Source of the DNA: Bifidobacterium cebidarum
GTDB taxonomy: Bacteria; Actinomycetota; Actinomycetes; Actinomycetales; Bifidobacteriaceae
Assembly (NCBI RefSeq): GCF_009193305.1
Contig: NZ_WBVS01000005.1
Coordinates: 62,001-126,000 of the forward strand
Direction of reading: 5' to 3'
Length of the DNA: 64,000 bases
Position numbers and translations under genes: made by a program. The notes under the pieces are model-generated. The model was given only the letters and a program-made list of their open reading frames with translations, ran no database searches and was not told the DNA's origin. Positions 35,785-44,348 of this stretch are shown here, piece by piece; positions within the stretch are counted from its first letter, which is position 1; every line of letters starts with the position of its first letter.

Positions 35785-36669
35785 ATGAGTGACGATCACC
35801 CCACCGGATACGTTGACCTGACCAAGCCGGAGCAGGCACCGCAGGAGCCAGACCCGGCGACCGGCGCAGCCCCATCTGCGGACCAGGCGCCCTTGCCTCC
35901 CACCGAAGCCGCCTCCATCGTGATGCCGGCCGCCACCTCGCGCGCACCGCATGTCGATCATCCCGAGAACGCTGCACCTGCGGCAGCCGCAGCATCATCT
36001 GCCACAGCGTCGACGGTTGCCAGCGAAAGCACAAACGCAGGCAAACCACGATTCAGCATGGATGCGCTTCCCGATCTGCGAGAAACGTTGAATCCCGATT
36101 CCCCGGCGGAGAAGAGCCGAGAGGAATTCACCACCGTGTATGACGTCATCGATCAACTGGACGCCATGCTCGCCGAAGCCAAGACCAGCATTTTCACGCC
36201 CGGCATGGTCCGCGTGGACCGTGACGAGTTCACCGCGCAGCTCAACGAATTGAAGAAGCTGCTGCCCGTGCAGCTGGAACGCGCATCCGCGCTGATGCGC
36301 GAAGCCGAGCGTCGTCTGGAATCTGCGCAAACGCAGGCCAATGCGGTTGTGGCATCCGCGCAAAGCCGTGCCGCGGATATGATCAAGGAGGCCAACGAAC
36401 AGGCGCAATTCCTGGCCGGTCAGGAGAACGTAACCGAACTGGCCCGTCAAAAGGCGCGTGCGATTCTGGAGCAGGCGCAAAGCAAGTCGGATCACCTGAC
36501 CCAAGGCGCCGACCAGTACTGCACCACCGTGATGGAAGGCCTCTCCCAACAGCTCGCCAAGCTCAATCAGGATGTTCAGGCCGGCCTCAATGTACTGAAC
36601 GAGCGGCAACGTGCGGCAGCGGAAAAGATGCCGAACATCACGCTGAACGATTATCCTGAAGCGCAGTAA
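35785..36669 (+). CDS. Coiled-coil protein, SepIVA-like by gene order
   Basis: A protein of about 294 residues. The first ~100 are a proline/alanine-rich acidic linker; residues ~115-290 form a long coiled coil (YDVIDQLDAMLAEAKTSIF, then VQLERASALMREAERRLESA and further heptads). In Mycobacterium the DivIVA-like septation protein SepIVA lies immediately before a DUF177 gene, rpmF and rnc, the arrangement seen here after coaD. A cell-division or envelope role is inferred from this, not shown. The start at 35785 gives good spacing to AAGGAC; ATG 35779 is an alternative overlapping the coaD stop. Confidence 0.75.
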   Translation: MSDDHPTGYVDLTKPEQAPQEPDPATGAAPSADQAPLPPTEAASIVMPAATSRAPHVDHPENAAPAAAAASSATASTVASESTNAGKPRFSMDALPDLRETLNPDSPAEKSREEFTTVYDVIDQLDAMLAEAKTSIFTPGMVRVDRDEFTAQLNELKKLLPVQLERASALMREAERRLESAQTQANAVVASAQSRAADMIKEANEQAQFLAGQENVTELARQKARAILEQAQSKSDHLTQGADQYCTTVMEGLSQQLAKLNQDVQAGLNVLNERQRAAAEKMPNITLNDYPEAQ

Positions 36670-36736
36670 CGCATAAGCATCACACACAGCACGAAGTGCA
36701 GTTAGCACAACAAAGCACGAAAGGCACAGCACGCAT

Positions 36737-37369
36737 ATGGCACGAGTTGAGGATTCCCCGTGGGCTATTCCGGTAGCGCAGATTGCCTCCCGAGCCGGCC
36801 AGTCCAAGCCGGTTGACGCCGATTTCCCGGCACCGAGCGGCATCGGTGACAATATTGTGGGCATCAAGGAGGGTGCGCCAGTTCACGTCAGCGGCCAGTT
36901 TGATTCGATTGTGGACGGACTGATCTTCACCGGTCGGCTCGTCGCACCGTTCGTCAGTGAATGCACTCGTTGCCTGAAGCCGATTGACGAGGATTGGCCG
37001 GTGAACGTCACCGTGTTCTTCCCGTATGAATCCGCGGCGGATAAGAACGCGGCCCGCGGCGGCAAGGGTAAAGGCGGCAAGAGCGGCAAAGACGAGGAAG
37101 TGGAGATCTTCGCCGGCGAGGACGAGTCCGAAGATACCTATCCGTTGCTGGAGAATGGCGCATTTGCGGACATCGAAGCGATGATCCGCGACACGCTGGT
37201 GGAATCCCTGCCGCTGCAGCCACTGTGCAAGCCGGATTGCAAGGGACTGTGCTCCCAGTGCGGCGTGGATCTGAACGAGAACCCAGAGCACCACCACGAG
37301 TCCACGGATATCCGTTTCGCTGGCCTGGCGGCGCTGAAAGCCCAGCTGGAGGCTGAGCAGGGCGAATAA
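36737..37369 (+). CDS. DUF177 (YceD-like) protein
   Basis: A 210-residue protein of the YceD/DUF177 family, almost always found next to rpmF and thought to be linked to ribosome assembly. It has the conserved FVSECTRCLKPIDEDWPVN block, and the C-terminal CKPDCKGLCSQCGVDLNENP four-cysteine zinc-binding element. The G/K-rich run GGKGKGGKSGKDEE (near residue 112) is an unusual insertion in the middle. The start at 36737 has GAAAGG at 36719-36724, 12 bases upstream. Confidence 0.92.
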   Translation: MARVEDSPWAIPVAQIASRAGQSKPVDADFPAPSGIGDNIVGIKEGAPVHVSGQFDSIVDGLIFTGRLVAPFVSECTRCLKPIDEDWPVNVTVFFPYESAADKNAARGGKGKGGKSGKDEEVEIFAGEDESEDTYPLLENGAFADIEAMIRDTLVESLPLQPLCKPDCKGLCSQCGVDLNENPEHHHESTDIRFAGLAALKAQLEAEQGE

Positions 37370-37470
37370 GGAAGCCTAGACGAGCAAACGCGTTTGGCGT
37401 TTGTACGAGCCATGCGTTAAGATAACGGACGCTTAAGCTCAATTGTTCGAACGAAACAGAGGATACTCAA

Positions 37471-37665
37471 ATGGCACTGCCTAAGTACAAGACCTCTCGC
37501 GCCAACACGCATTCGCGTCGCGCGAACTGGAAGGCCACCGCTGCTGCGACCGTGAACTGCCCGAACTGTGGCGCTCCGGCCCTGCCGCACATGGCTTGCC
37601 CGGCATGCGGCAACTACCGCGGCCGCACCTACCGCTCCGCCATCCAGCCGGCTCACACCAAGTGA
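37471..37665 (+). CDS. rpmF: 50S ribosomal protein L32
   Basis: A 64-residue L32. [20 protein letters not shown] then a [20 protein letters not shown] zinc ribbon with two CxxC pairs make the assignment certain. AGAGGATACTCAA precedes ATG 37471. It lies in the DUF177 - rpmF - rnc block. Confidence 0.97.
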   Translation: MALPKYKTSRANTHSRRANWKATAAATVNCPNCGAPALPHMACPACGNYRGRTYRSAIQPAHTK

Positions 37666-37686
37666 ACCCTGCGATAACGGCTTCAT

Positions 37687-37720
37687 GAAGACCCTGCCAT
37701 CGACGGGTGGCAGGGTCTTC
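37687..37720 (+). terminator. Hairpin between rpmF and rnc
   Basis: GAAGACCCTGCCA and TGGCAGGGTCTTC are a perfect 13-bp stem with an 8-base loop TCGACGGG. It has only a short T tract, so it may attenuate rather than stop transcription into rnc. Confidence 0.55.
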
Positions 37721-37755
37721 GCATATCAATCATCGCGAAGGATTGTGCATCAACT

Positions 37756-38544
37756 ATGACTGGAACCTCAGCTGAAACATCGGCCGAACATCACGTGCGC
37801 GTAAGCACCCAGGATGCCGACTACACGCCGGCCAGCGAACTGCTGGAGGCGTTGGGCACCACCATCAGCCCCGACTTGCTGGTGCAGGCTTTGACCCATC
37901 GCTCCTTCTCCCACGAGAACCCGGGCGCGCTGAATTATGAACGTCTTGAATTCCTGGGCGATGCCGTGCTGGAGCTTGTCTCCACCGAAACGCTGTTCAA
38001 GCTCCACCCGGACATGACCGAGGGCCAGCTGGCCAAGATGCGCGCCAAGGCCGTTTCCGAGGACGCGCTGAGCGCCATCGCCAAGACCAAGCTCAAGGTC
38101 GGCCCCTACATTCTGCTGGGCCATGGCGAGGCCGAACAGGGCGGCGCCGAGAAGAACTCCATTCTGTGCGACATCGTCGAATCGCTGATCGGCGCCACCT
38201 TCCTGGAACATGGCATCGACGAGGCACGCAAGGTGGTGCATCGCCTGATTGACGATACGCTTGCCGAAGTGGCAACCGAAGGCCCGGCATTGGACTGGAA
38301 GACCTCACTGACCGTCAAGGCCCATGAACTGGGCAAGCCGGAGCCGGTCTACCACATGGAGGTCTCCGGTCCGGAATACGCCCAGGTGTTCACCGCCAAG
38401 GCCAGCCTGGGTGATAACGACCAGATCATCGGCGTCGGCAAAGGATCCAGCAAGCGCAAGGCGCAGCTGGCCGCCGCAGAGGCAGGCTGGAAGGCGCTTG
38501 ACCGCCAGCACAAGTCCGACGCTCTCAAGAAGCGGACTAAGTAA
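37756..38544 (+). CDS. rnc: Ribonuclease III
   Basis: A 262-residue double-strand-specific endoribonuclease, with the signature NYERLEFLGDAVLELVSTE (from residue 60), SILCDIVESLIGATFLEHG, and a C-terminal double-stranded RNA-binding domain ending GKGSSKRKAQLAAAEAGWKAL. It processes rRNA precursors. A start ATG at 37756 is preceded by GAAGGATTGTGC. The long N-terminal stretch is about 20 residues longer than in enteric enzymes. Confidence 0.96.
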   Translation: MTGTSAETSAEHHVRVSTQDADYTPASELLEALGTTISPDLLVQALTHRSFSHENPGALNYERLEFLGDAVLELVSTETLFKLHPDMTEGQLAKMRAKAVSEDALSAIAKTKLKVGPYILLGHGEAEQGGAEKNSILCDIVESLIGATFLEHGIDEARKVVHRLIDDTLAEVATEGPALDWKTSLTVKAHELGKPEPVYHMEVSGPEYAQVFTAKASLGDNDQIIGVGKGSSKRKAQLAAAEAGWKALDRQHKSDALKKRTK

Positions 38545-38592
38545 GCCCGCTGTCAGCGATACGAATAGACTGATACCAACTAATACCACAAC

Positions 38593-38706
38593 ATGAGCAG
38601 CGAGCCGCATGCTGAGCCACAAGCCCAGACTACCGGCCGGAATGAGATGAGCGTGACCCCGGCTCCTATTCCACTGCCGAGCGGTTCGACGCGGTTAATC
38701 GCGTAA
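38593..38706 (+). CDS. Possible 37-codon leader ORF upstream of ilvB
   Basis: An open frame of 37 residues, MSSEPHAEPQAQTTGR..., ends with TAA at 38704-38706, 20 bp before ilvB. It is proline/threonine/serine-rich and ends LIA. It lacks a run of branched-chain codons that would make it an ordinary attenuation leader, and its ribosome site is weak. It may be spurious; the position is the only support. Confidence 0.25.
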   Translation: MSSEPHAEPQAQTTGRNEMSVTPAPIPLPSGSTRLIA

Positions 38707-38725
38707 TTATGAGGTGAGAGGAATC

Positions 38726-40666
38726 ATGGCTTTACCCACGCCTTTGCAGGCTTTCAGTGGCGTGCCCAAAACCACTGCGGCCACGGATAAGCAGACCATT
38801 GTCGACGGTGAGAAGATGACCGGCGCCGAGGCGCTGGTCCGCTCGCTGGAGGACCTGGGAGTCGAAGATGTGTTCGGCATCCCCGGCGGCGCGATTCTGC
38901 CGGTCTATCATCAGATTAACGGCAACACGAAGTTCCGTTTCGTGCTGATGCGCCACGAGCAGGCCGCCGGCCATGCCGCCGAGGGCTATGCGCTGGCCAC
39001 CGGCAAGGTGGGCGTGTGCATCGTGACATCCGGCCCGGGCGCCACGAACGTGGTCACCGCCATCGCGGACGCCAACATGGACTCCGTGCCGATGGTGGTG
39101 ATCACCGGCCAGGTGGGTGTGAACGCCATCGGTACCGATGCCTTCCAGGAGGCGGATATCGTGGGCATCACCTACCCGGTGTCCAAGCATTCCTTCCTCG
39201 TGACCTGCGCGCAGGATATTCCGCGCGTGCTCTCCGAGGCATACCACATCGCCAGCACCGGCCGCCCCGGCCCGGTCGTGGTCGATCTGACCAAGACTGC
39301 GCAGACCGGCGAAATGTACTATTCCTGGCCGCAGCGCATGATCCTGCCCGGCTACAACCCCACCACCAAGGCGCACGGTCGCGTGCTCTCGGATGCCGCG
39401 AAGCTGTTCTCCAAGTCCTACCGCCCGGTGCTGTACGTGGGCGGCGGCGCGGCCCGTTCCAACGCCGGCGCGCAGGTCAAGGCTCTGGCCGATCTGACCG
39501 GTGCCCCCGTGGTCACCACCCTGCCCGCCCGCGGCATCATCCCGGACACCGATCCGAAGAACCTCGGCATGCTGGGTATGCATGGCACGATCGCAGCCAC
39601 TGGCGCTGTGCAGCGCGCTGATCTGCTGGTGGCTATTGGTGCTCGCTTCGATGATCGCGTGACCGGCAAGTTGGACGCCTTCGCACCGACCGCTCGCGTG
39701 ATTCATATCGATATCGATCCGGCTGAGATCGGTAAGAACCGTCAGCCTGATGTGCCGATTGTGGGCGATGTTGCTACAGTGCTGGATGATCTGATTCCGG
39801 AAATCGAGCGTACGCAGGCCATCGTGGGCAAGCCGAACCTGAAGCCGTGGTGGGACGCCATCGATGGCTGGCGCGAGAAGTACCCGATGACCTGGGATGA
39901 GCCGACCGATGGTTCCTTGGCTCCGCAGTGGGTCATCAAGCAGCTGTCCGAGCTCGCCGACCCCTCCACCATCTGGGTCACCGGCGTGGGCCAGCATCAG
40001 ATGTGGGCTTCCCAGTTCATCGATTTCGAGAATCAGCACTCCTGGATTTCCTCCGGCGGTCTCGGCACGATGGGCTATGGCCTGCCGGCCGCCATCGGCG
40101 CTTCCGTGGGCTCGGCCCGCGAATTCGACGGCAAGAAGCCGGTGTGGCTGATTGATGGCGATGGCTCCTTCCAGATGACCTCCGAAGAGCTAGCCGCCGC
40201 ATTCCTCGATCATGCTCCAGTGAAGATCGCCATCTTGAACAACTCCGTATATGGCATGGTTCGCCAGTGGCAGACCCTGTTCTACAACCATCATTATTCG
40301 CAGACCAACCTGAAGGACGGCGAGGCCCACGGCACCGAGGGCGAGGCCCAGCTGACCGCCGGCGATGCTCCGCTCGAGGTTCCGGACTTCATCAAGCTGG
40401 CAGAGGCCTATGGCTGCGTTGGCATCCGCGCCTTCACCGAGGATGAGGCGATCGCCGCCATCAAGAAGGCCAACGAGATCAACGATCGTCCGGTGCTCAT
40501 CGACTTCCGCGTGTGGAAGGATGCCATGGTCTGGCCGATGGTCGCCGCTGGCGCCTCCAATGATGAAGTGACGTACATGCCTGGCATCAAGCCGCTAATC
40601 GGTGGCACGCCGGCTCCGGGAACCGGTGCCGATGATGCCGACGATTCCGCTGCGAACGAGCACTGA
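38726..40666 (+). CDS. ilvB: Acetolactate synthase large subunit
   Basis: A 646-residue thiamine-diphosphate enzyme. It makes acetolactate and acetohydroxybutyrate for valine, leucine and isoleucine synthesis. FGIPGGAILPVYHQI, the catalytic glutamate in LMRHEQAAGHAAEGYA (about residue 80), FDDRVTGKLDAFAP and the ThDP/Mg motif WLIDGDGSFQMTSEEL...NNSVYGMVRQW are present. The start at 38726 has GAGGTGAGAGG. A 50-residue C-terminal tail is acidic. ilvN follows 16 bp later. Confidence 0.96.
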   Translation: MALPTPLQAFSGVPKTTAATDKQTIVDGEKMTGAEALVRSLEDLGVEDVFGIPGGAILPVYHQINGNTKFRFVLMRHEQAAGHAAEGYALATGKVGVCIVTSGPGATNVVTAIADANMDSVPMVVITGQVGVNAIGTDAFQEADIVGITYPVSKHSFLVTCAQDIPRVLSEAYHIASTGRPGPVVVDLTKTAQTGEMYYSWPQRMILPGYNPTTKAHGRVLSDAAKLFSKSYRPVLYVGGGAARSNAGAQVKALADLTGAPVVTTLPARGIIPDTDPKNLGMLGMHGTIAATGAVQRADLLVAIGARFDDRVTGKLDAFAPTARVIHIDIDPAEIGKNRQPDVPIVGDVATVLDDLIPEIERTQAIVGKPNLKPWWDAIDGWREKYPMTWDEPTDGSLAPQWVIKQLSELADPSTIWVTGVGQHQMWASQFIDFENQHSWISSGGLGTMGYGLPAAIGASVGSAREFDGKKPVWLIDGDGSFQMTSEELAAAFLDHAPVKIAILNNSVYGMVRQWQTLFYNHHYSQTNLKDGEAHGTEGEAQLTAGDAPLEVPDFIKLAEAYGCVGIRAFTEDEAIAAIKKANEINDRPVLIDFRVWKDAMVWPMVAAGASNDEVTYMPGIKPLIGGTPAPGTGADDADDSAANEH

Positions 40667-40682
40667 GGGGAGAAGATTTACG

Positions 40683-41237
40683 ATGGCTATTTATCCTGCA
40701 TCCCAGCCGGGTTCTGAGCGTCATACCCTGTCCGTGCTGGTGGAGAACCGCCCGGGCGTACTGGCTCGTATCGCCGGCCTGTTCGCCCGCCGTGCGTTCA
40801 ACATCAACTCCCTGTCCGTCTCCCCCACCGAGCGTCCGGATATCTCCCGTGTGACCGTGACCGCCGACGTGGAGGCCGTGCCGCTCGAGCAAATCATCAA
40901 GCAGCTCAACAAGCTGCTGCACGTGCTGAAGATCGTGGAGTTGGACCCGAATTCCACCGTGGAGCGCGAACTCGTGCTCATCAAGGTGGCGGCCAACCAG
41001 TCCAACCGTTCCGACGTGCTTGAGATCGTGCGCCTGTTCCGCGTGCGCGTGGTGGATGTGAACCCGGAGTCCCTGACCATTGAGGCCACCGGCGCTGAAG
41101 GCAAGATCGATGCGTTGCTCGGACTTTTGGAGCATTACGGCGTGATCGAGCTGGTGCGCTCCGGTGCCGTGGCCGTGACCCGCGGCCCACGCGCCTTGAG
41201 CGAAAAGGTAATCGGTTCCGAAGTCACTGGCCGCTGA
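40683..41237 (+). CDS. ilvN: Acetolactate synthase small (regulatory) subunit
   Basis: A 184-residue regulatory subunit. The ACT domain at the N-terminus (HTLSVLVENRPGVLARIAGL, then FARRAFNINSLSVSPTE) binds valine for feedback inhibition; the C-terminal half continues through VELDPNSTVERELVLIKV and ends EHYGVIELVRSGAVAVTRG. The start at 40683 has GGGGAGAAG. It is cotranscribed with ilvB, followed by an inverted repeat at 41269-41315. Confidence 0.96.
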   Translation: MAIYPASQPGSERHTLSVLVENRPGVLARIAGLFARRAFNINSLSVSPTERPDISRVTVTADVEAVPLEQIIKQLNKLLHVLKIVELDPNSTVERELVLIKVAANQSNRSDVLEIVRLFRVRVVDVNPESLTIEATGAEGKIDALLGLLEHYGVIELVRSGAVAVTRGPRALSEKVIGSEVTGR

Positions 41238-41268
41238 GCCGTTCCAGCCCAAAAGCCCAATCCAATTG

Positions 41269-41315
41269 CCTCACTAAACGTACGCTGAGCGTTCGCCAGC
41301 GTACGTTTTGCGAGG
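41269..41315. terminator. Bidirectional hairpin between convergent ilvN and the kinase gene
   Basis: The 19-base arms 41269-41287 and 41297-41315 pair at 17 of 19 positions (core AAACGTACGCTG / CAGCGTACGTTT) around a 9-base loop. Positions between two convergent genes favour a two-way terminator. The ACGTACG core recurs in the hairpin at 43476-43520. Confidence 0.6.
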
Positions 41316-41335
41316 TAATGATGGCAATGTCGCTG

Positions 41336-42016
41336 TTAATAGAGATTCAGCGTCGGCAGTTCGACCGTGGCATCGGCACGGCCTCGGCATGCGGCAATGC
41401 GACGCGCGTTAATTTCGTCGACTTCCATCACCCACTTGCGCGCCTGCTCGGGAGTCTTGCCGAATTGAATGTGGCGTTCCACCAAGCGCTCACGGCGCAG
41501 ATCATCATCCACATCCACGTACCAGACTTCGGTCATGGCAGCGCGCACGTCCTTCCATGCATCGGCTTCGTCAAGTAGATAGTTGCCTTCAGTCACCACC
41601 AAACGCGTCCATGGGAATACCGGAATCGCGCCAGCCAGCGGCTGCTCCAAGTCACGCTCAAACATCGGAGCGTAAATCACACCATCTTCGCCCTGATGAA
41701 TCCGCTGCAGCAACGAACGATAGCCACGCGCATCAAATGTATCGATGGCACCCTTGCGCTGCAGACGGCCCAGGCGCTTCAACTCCACATCCGCCAAGTG
41801 ATAGCCGTCCATCGGCACCCACGCGGCGAAATGATCGGCAGGATTAACAAGCCCGGTCTCACTGCCATCCTCGAACGCCTCAGCCAGCAACTGAGCCAAC
41901 GTGGACTTTCCAGCACCTGGCGCGCCGACAATGCCGAGAATCACACGTTCATGAGATTCGAGCAGTTCCCTGACACGAGCCTTGGCTTCTTCGAGATTTG
42001 CGATGTTGACTACCAT
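41336..42016 (-). CDS. P-loop nucleoside/sugar kinase family protein
   Basis: A 226-residue protein of the uridine kinase/pantothenate kinase-like P-loop family. It has Walker A GAPGAGKSTLAQLLA near residue 31, the VPMDGYHLADVELKRLG motif with the acidic catalytic region, and RLVVTEGNYLLDEADAW. The substrate is unclear: nucleosides, pantothenate or sugars are used by relatives. The start MVVNIANL at 42016 follows GAGGAAGGAAACG. It is divergent from a ROK regulator, which suggests sugar control. Confidence 0.85.
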   Translation of the reverse strand: MVVNIANLEEAKARVRELLESHERVILGIVGAPGAGKSTLAQLLAEAFEDGSETGLVNPADHFAAWVPMDGYHLADVELKRLGRLQRKGAIDTFDARGYRSLLQRIHQGEDGVIYAPMFERDLEQPLAGAIPVFPWTRLVVTEGNYLLDEADAWKDVRAAMTEVWYVDVDDDLRRERLVERHIQFGKTPEQARKWVMEVDEINARRIAACRGRADATVELPTLNLY

Positions 42017-42159
42017 TGTCGTTTCCTTCCTCGGAATTTACCCTGCTGTATTTACGTTGGCCTCGTTGGAATTCCGCTATCGCAGACTCTCAGCGAGCTG
42101 GAGTTTCGAATGCTTCACCGTCATTCGTTTACTCTTTACGATACATAACTATACCATTG

Positions 42160-42181
42160 TTTTGTATATCCCTATACAAAA
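42160..42181. promoter_or_regulatory. Operator-like palindrome between kinase and ROK regulator genes
   Basis: TTTTGTATA and TATACAAAA form a perfect 9-bp dyad with 4-base centre TCCC, in an A+T-rich stretch located between the divergent genes. It is a likely binding site for the ROK regulator or another local factor. Confidence 0.55.
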
Positions 42182-42237
42182 GCAAGAGGATAATTGTAAA
42201 AGATTTGTCAAATATCTGATGCTGTATGCTAACAACT

Positions 42238-43467
42238 ATGGATAAGTCATCGGAGCTCATCGAGGTCAGCATCGGAACCATTGAATTGCTCACCCTCTTG
42301 CGAGAACGTGGACCGATGACACGCAGTGAAATCGGCACCGCCACCGGTTGGGCGCGACCCACCGTGAACAGGCGCATCGATGAACTGGCCGCCATTGGCA
42401 TCGCACAACCGCTCGCCATTCCCAGCGCAACAGGAGGCCGCCCCGCACAAGGTTTTTCGTTCAACGCATCCTGCGCGTATATTCTGTCCATAGACATTGC
42501 CACTACGGCCACAGCGATTGCCTTGTGCGACCTTTCCGGGCAGCCAATCAGCACACAGACGATCAACGTCGGCGCGGAGAACGAACCAGAAGATGCTTTG
42601 CGCGCGATTAGCTCAATCGCCGACGCCATACTCACCGCAGGATTAGACGATACCGGCAGTACGCACACGCCTCGCTTATACGCAATATCCGTTGCCGTCA
42701 CCACTCGAGTCGAGACAGTTACCGGCAACATCATTCAAGCTCCGGTGATGCAGCATTGGGAAAACCATCATTTGCGGGAATATTTTGCCGGCCGTTATCA
42801 TGTCTCCGCCTTTATCGAGAATGACGCCAACGTTCGCGCCCTCTGCAAGGCACACGACCTAGCCACCGATCGCGCGCACATCGTGCCCAATCTGCTGTAT
42901 GTGCACGCCGGTATGGGACTCGGCGCCGGCATCATCTCCTCTGGCACCATCATGCATGGCACCTGTGGAGCTGCAGGAGACATCGGACACATCCACGTCT
43001 TCGGCAGTATTGGCGAGCGCAACCTATGCCGCTGCGGCAATACCGGATGCGTAGAGGCCACCGCCGGAGGATGGGCCATATTGCAGACCCTGCAAGCTCA
43101 GGGCAAGCCTGCGCACACTCTGGATGATGTAGTGGAGCTCGCCAACCACGGCGATATTGAAACCATACAACTTATCCGCCAGGCTGGCCGACTGATCGGC
43201 GACGTAGTCTCCGCCTGCGTCAATATGCTCAATCCATCATGCATCGTGGTCGGAGGCGAGCTTTCGCACTGCGGCGAACTGTTGATGAATGGCATCCGCG
43301 AGCGTGTATGGGCGCGCGCGCAGCCGCTCGCGACCAAATCGTTGCGCATCGAAACCTGCTCCGACGAGGCGCAAGCCGGCATTATCGGGTTGGCGTATGT
43401 TGCCATCGACCAGGGATTGACTTCGTTGGATATGCTGCAGAACTTCGCCGATCAACAGAACCAATAG
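42238..43467 (+). CDS. ROK-family transcriptional regulator (NagC/XylR type)
   Basis: A protein of about 409 residues. The N-terminal helix-turn-helix (MTRSEIGTATGWARPTVNRR, near residue 25) precedes a ROK ATPase-like domain. The ROK zinc motif CRCGNTGCVEA is near residue 265, and VHAGMGLGAGIISSGTIMHG is the sugar-kinase-like signature. It probably acts as a repressor sensing a sugar. The ATG at 42238 (MDKSSELIEV) is likely; ATG 42226 is possible, and neither has a clear ribosome site. A hairpin follows at 43476-43520. Confidence 0.88.
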   Translation: MDKSSELIEVSIGTIELLTLLRERGPMTRSEIGTATGWARPTVNRRIDELAAIGIAQPLAIPSATGGRPAQGFSFNASCAYILSIDIATTATAIALCDLSGQPISTQTINVGAENEPEDALRAISSIADAILTAGLDDTGSTHTPRLYAISVAVTTRVETVTGNIIQAPVMQHWENHHLREYFAGRYHVSAFIENDANVRALCKAHDLATDRAHIVPNLLYVHAGMGLGAGIISSGTIMHGTCGAAGDIGHIHVFGSIGERNLCRCGNTGCVEATAGGWAILQTLQAQGKPAHTLDDVVELANHGDIETIQLIRQAGRLIGDVVSACVNMLNPSCIVVGGELSHCGELLMNGIRERVWARAQPLATKSLRIETCSDEAQAGIIGLAYVAIDQGLTSLDMLQNFADQQNQ

Positions 43468-43475
43468 CCCATCAT

Positions 43476-43520
43476 CTCACTCAACGTACGCTGAGCAGCA
43501 GTCACCGTACGTTGAGTGAG
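43476..43520 (+). terminator. Terminator after the ROK regulator gene
   Basis: Perfect 15-bp stem CTCACTCAACGTACG with CGTACGTTGAGTGAG and a 15-base loop, followed by GTGTTTCTGTCTTG. It lies just 9 bp past the stop codon. Confidence 0.65.
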
Positions 43521-43539
43521 GTGTTTCTGTCTTGTTATC

Positions 43540-43582
43540 TGCTAGCAAAATGCATGCAGATTATGCTAGCATTTTGCTAGCA
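43540..43582. promoter_or_regulatory. Autoregulatory operator of the FitAB-type pair
   Basis: TGCTAGCAAAATGC (43540-43553) and GCATTTTGCTAGCA (43569-43582) are perfect 14-bp inverted copies with a 15-base gap. The gap contains a further GCTA half-site. They lie just upstream of the antitoxin gene, the normal place for RHH antitoxin binding. Confidence 0.7.
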
Positions 43583-43625
43583 CAGACAACGATGTCTTAC
43601 AACGATTACGGAAAGGGGCTCCACC

Positions 43626-43916
43626 ATGGCAACCATCACTTTGCGCAAAGTACCTGACGAATGCGTGGAAATCTTGAAGAAGGCAGCCAAGAACAATAAT
43701 CGCTCTATGGAAGCCGAAGCTAAATCAGTGCTGGAAGAGTTCACTGCGCAGTATGCGGCACATAAGATTGTCACTAACGCTGATCTGGTTCAGGAAATGT
43801 GGCGTCTGCTGGATGGGCACGGGCTCGACGAGGATGAGGAACTCGTGCCGCCGCGCAATACATATGACACCGAACCACGCCCCGTTGATTTCGGAGACGA
43901 TGATGATTGTGCTTGA
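43626..43916 (+). CDS. FitA-like ribbon-helix-helix antitoxin
   Basis: A 96-residue small protein. The N-terminal RHH pattern MATITLRKVPDECVEILKKA then AKNNNRSMEAEAKSVLEEF fits FitA/VapB antitoxins, which bind DNA as dimers and neutralise the toxin with their C-terminus. The C-terminal half is acidic (GLDEDEELVPP, DFGDDDDCA). GGAAAGG precedes the start. Its stop overlaps the toxin start by 14 bases, so translation is coupled. It is preceded by palindromic operators. Confidence 0.85.
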   Translation: MATITLRKVPDECVEILKKAAKNNNRSMEAEAKSVLEEFTAQYAAHKIVTNADLVQEMWRLLDGHGLDEDEELVPPRNTYDTEPRPVDFGDDDDCA

Positions 43917-44328
43917 TACCAACGTCGTGAGCGAAATCCTCAAAAAGGACAAGAGCGATCACAACGTCATTAACTGGTTTATCCAATTACCTCCGCAAGA
44001 GTGCCGCACAACAACGGTTACCGTGGCGGAATTGTTGTATGGACTTGCTCTCAAGCCGGCCGGATGGAAAAGAGACGCATTGTCTCAAACCATTCAGGCA
44101 TTCATCGCAACCTATAGAAACCGAACCTGGTCATTTAACCAGACAGCCGCAACCCATTATGCGGCAATCGCCGCATCACGCCGGCAAGCCGGACGGCCCA
44201 TCGGCGTGCAGGATGCCATGATTGCAGCTATCGCACGCTCTCACGGCGCTACAGTCGCAACCCGCAATATCAAGGATTTTGAGGGCACCGGAGTCGAACT
44301 CATCAATCCATGGGAGTACGCGCAATAA
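43903..44328 (+). CDS. PIN-domain toxin, FitB/VapC type
   Basis: A 141-residue PIN nuclease. The N-terminal acidic residue is in MIVLDTNVVSEILKK (Asp5); TVTVAELLYGLA has the second acidic residue; VQDAMIAAIARSHGATVATR contains the third, and DFEGTGVELINPW is the usual C-terminal end. It would cleave RNA when released from FitA. The start at 43903 is chosen for spacing to GGAG at 43893; ATG 43900 is also possible. It completes a two-gene toxin-antitoxin module. Confidence 0.88.
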   Translation: MIVLDTNVVSEILKKDKSDHNVINWFIQLPPQECRTTTVTVAELLYGLALKPAGWKRDALSQTIQAFIATYRNRTWSFNQTAATHYAAIAASRRQAGRPIGVQDAMIAAIARSHGATVATRNIKDFEGTGVELINPWEYAQ

Positions 44329-44348
44329 TGTCGCAGCGGAGCCGATAG

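Noticed and set aside
38545..38725. T-box or classical attenuator before ilvB
   Set aside because: No T-box specifier sequence, no branched-chain codon run and no terminator hairpin were found.
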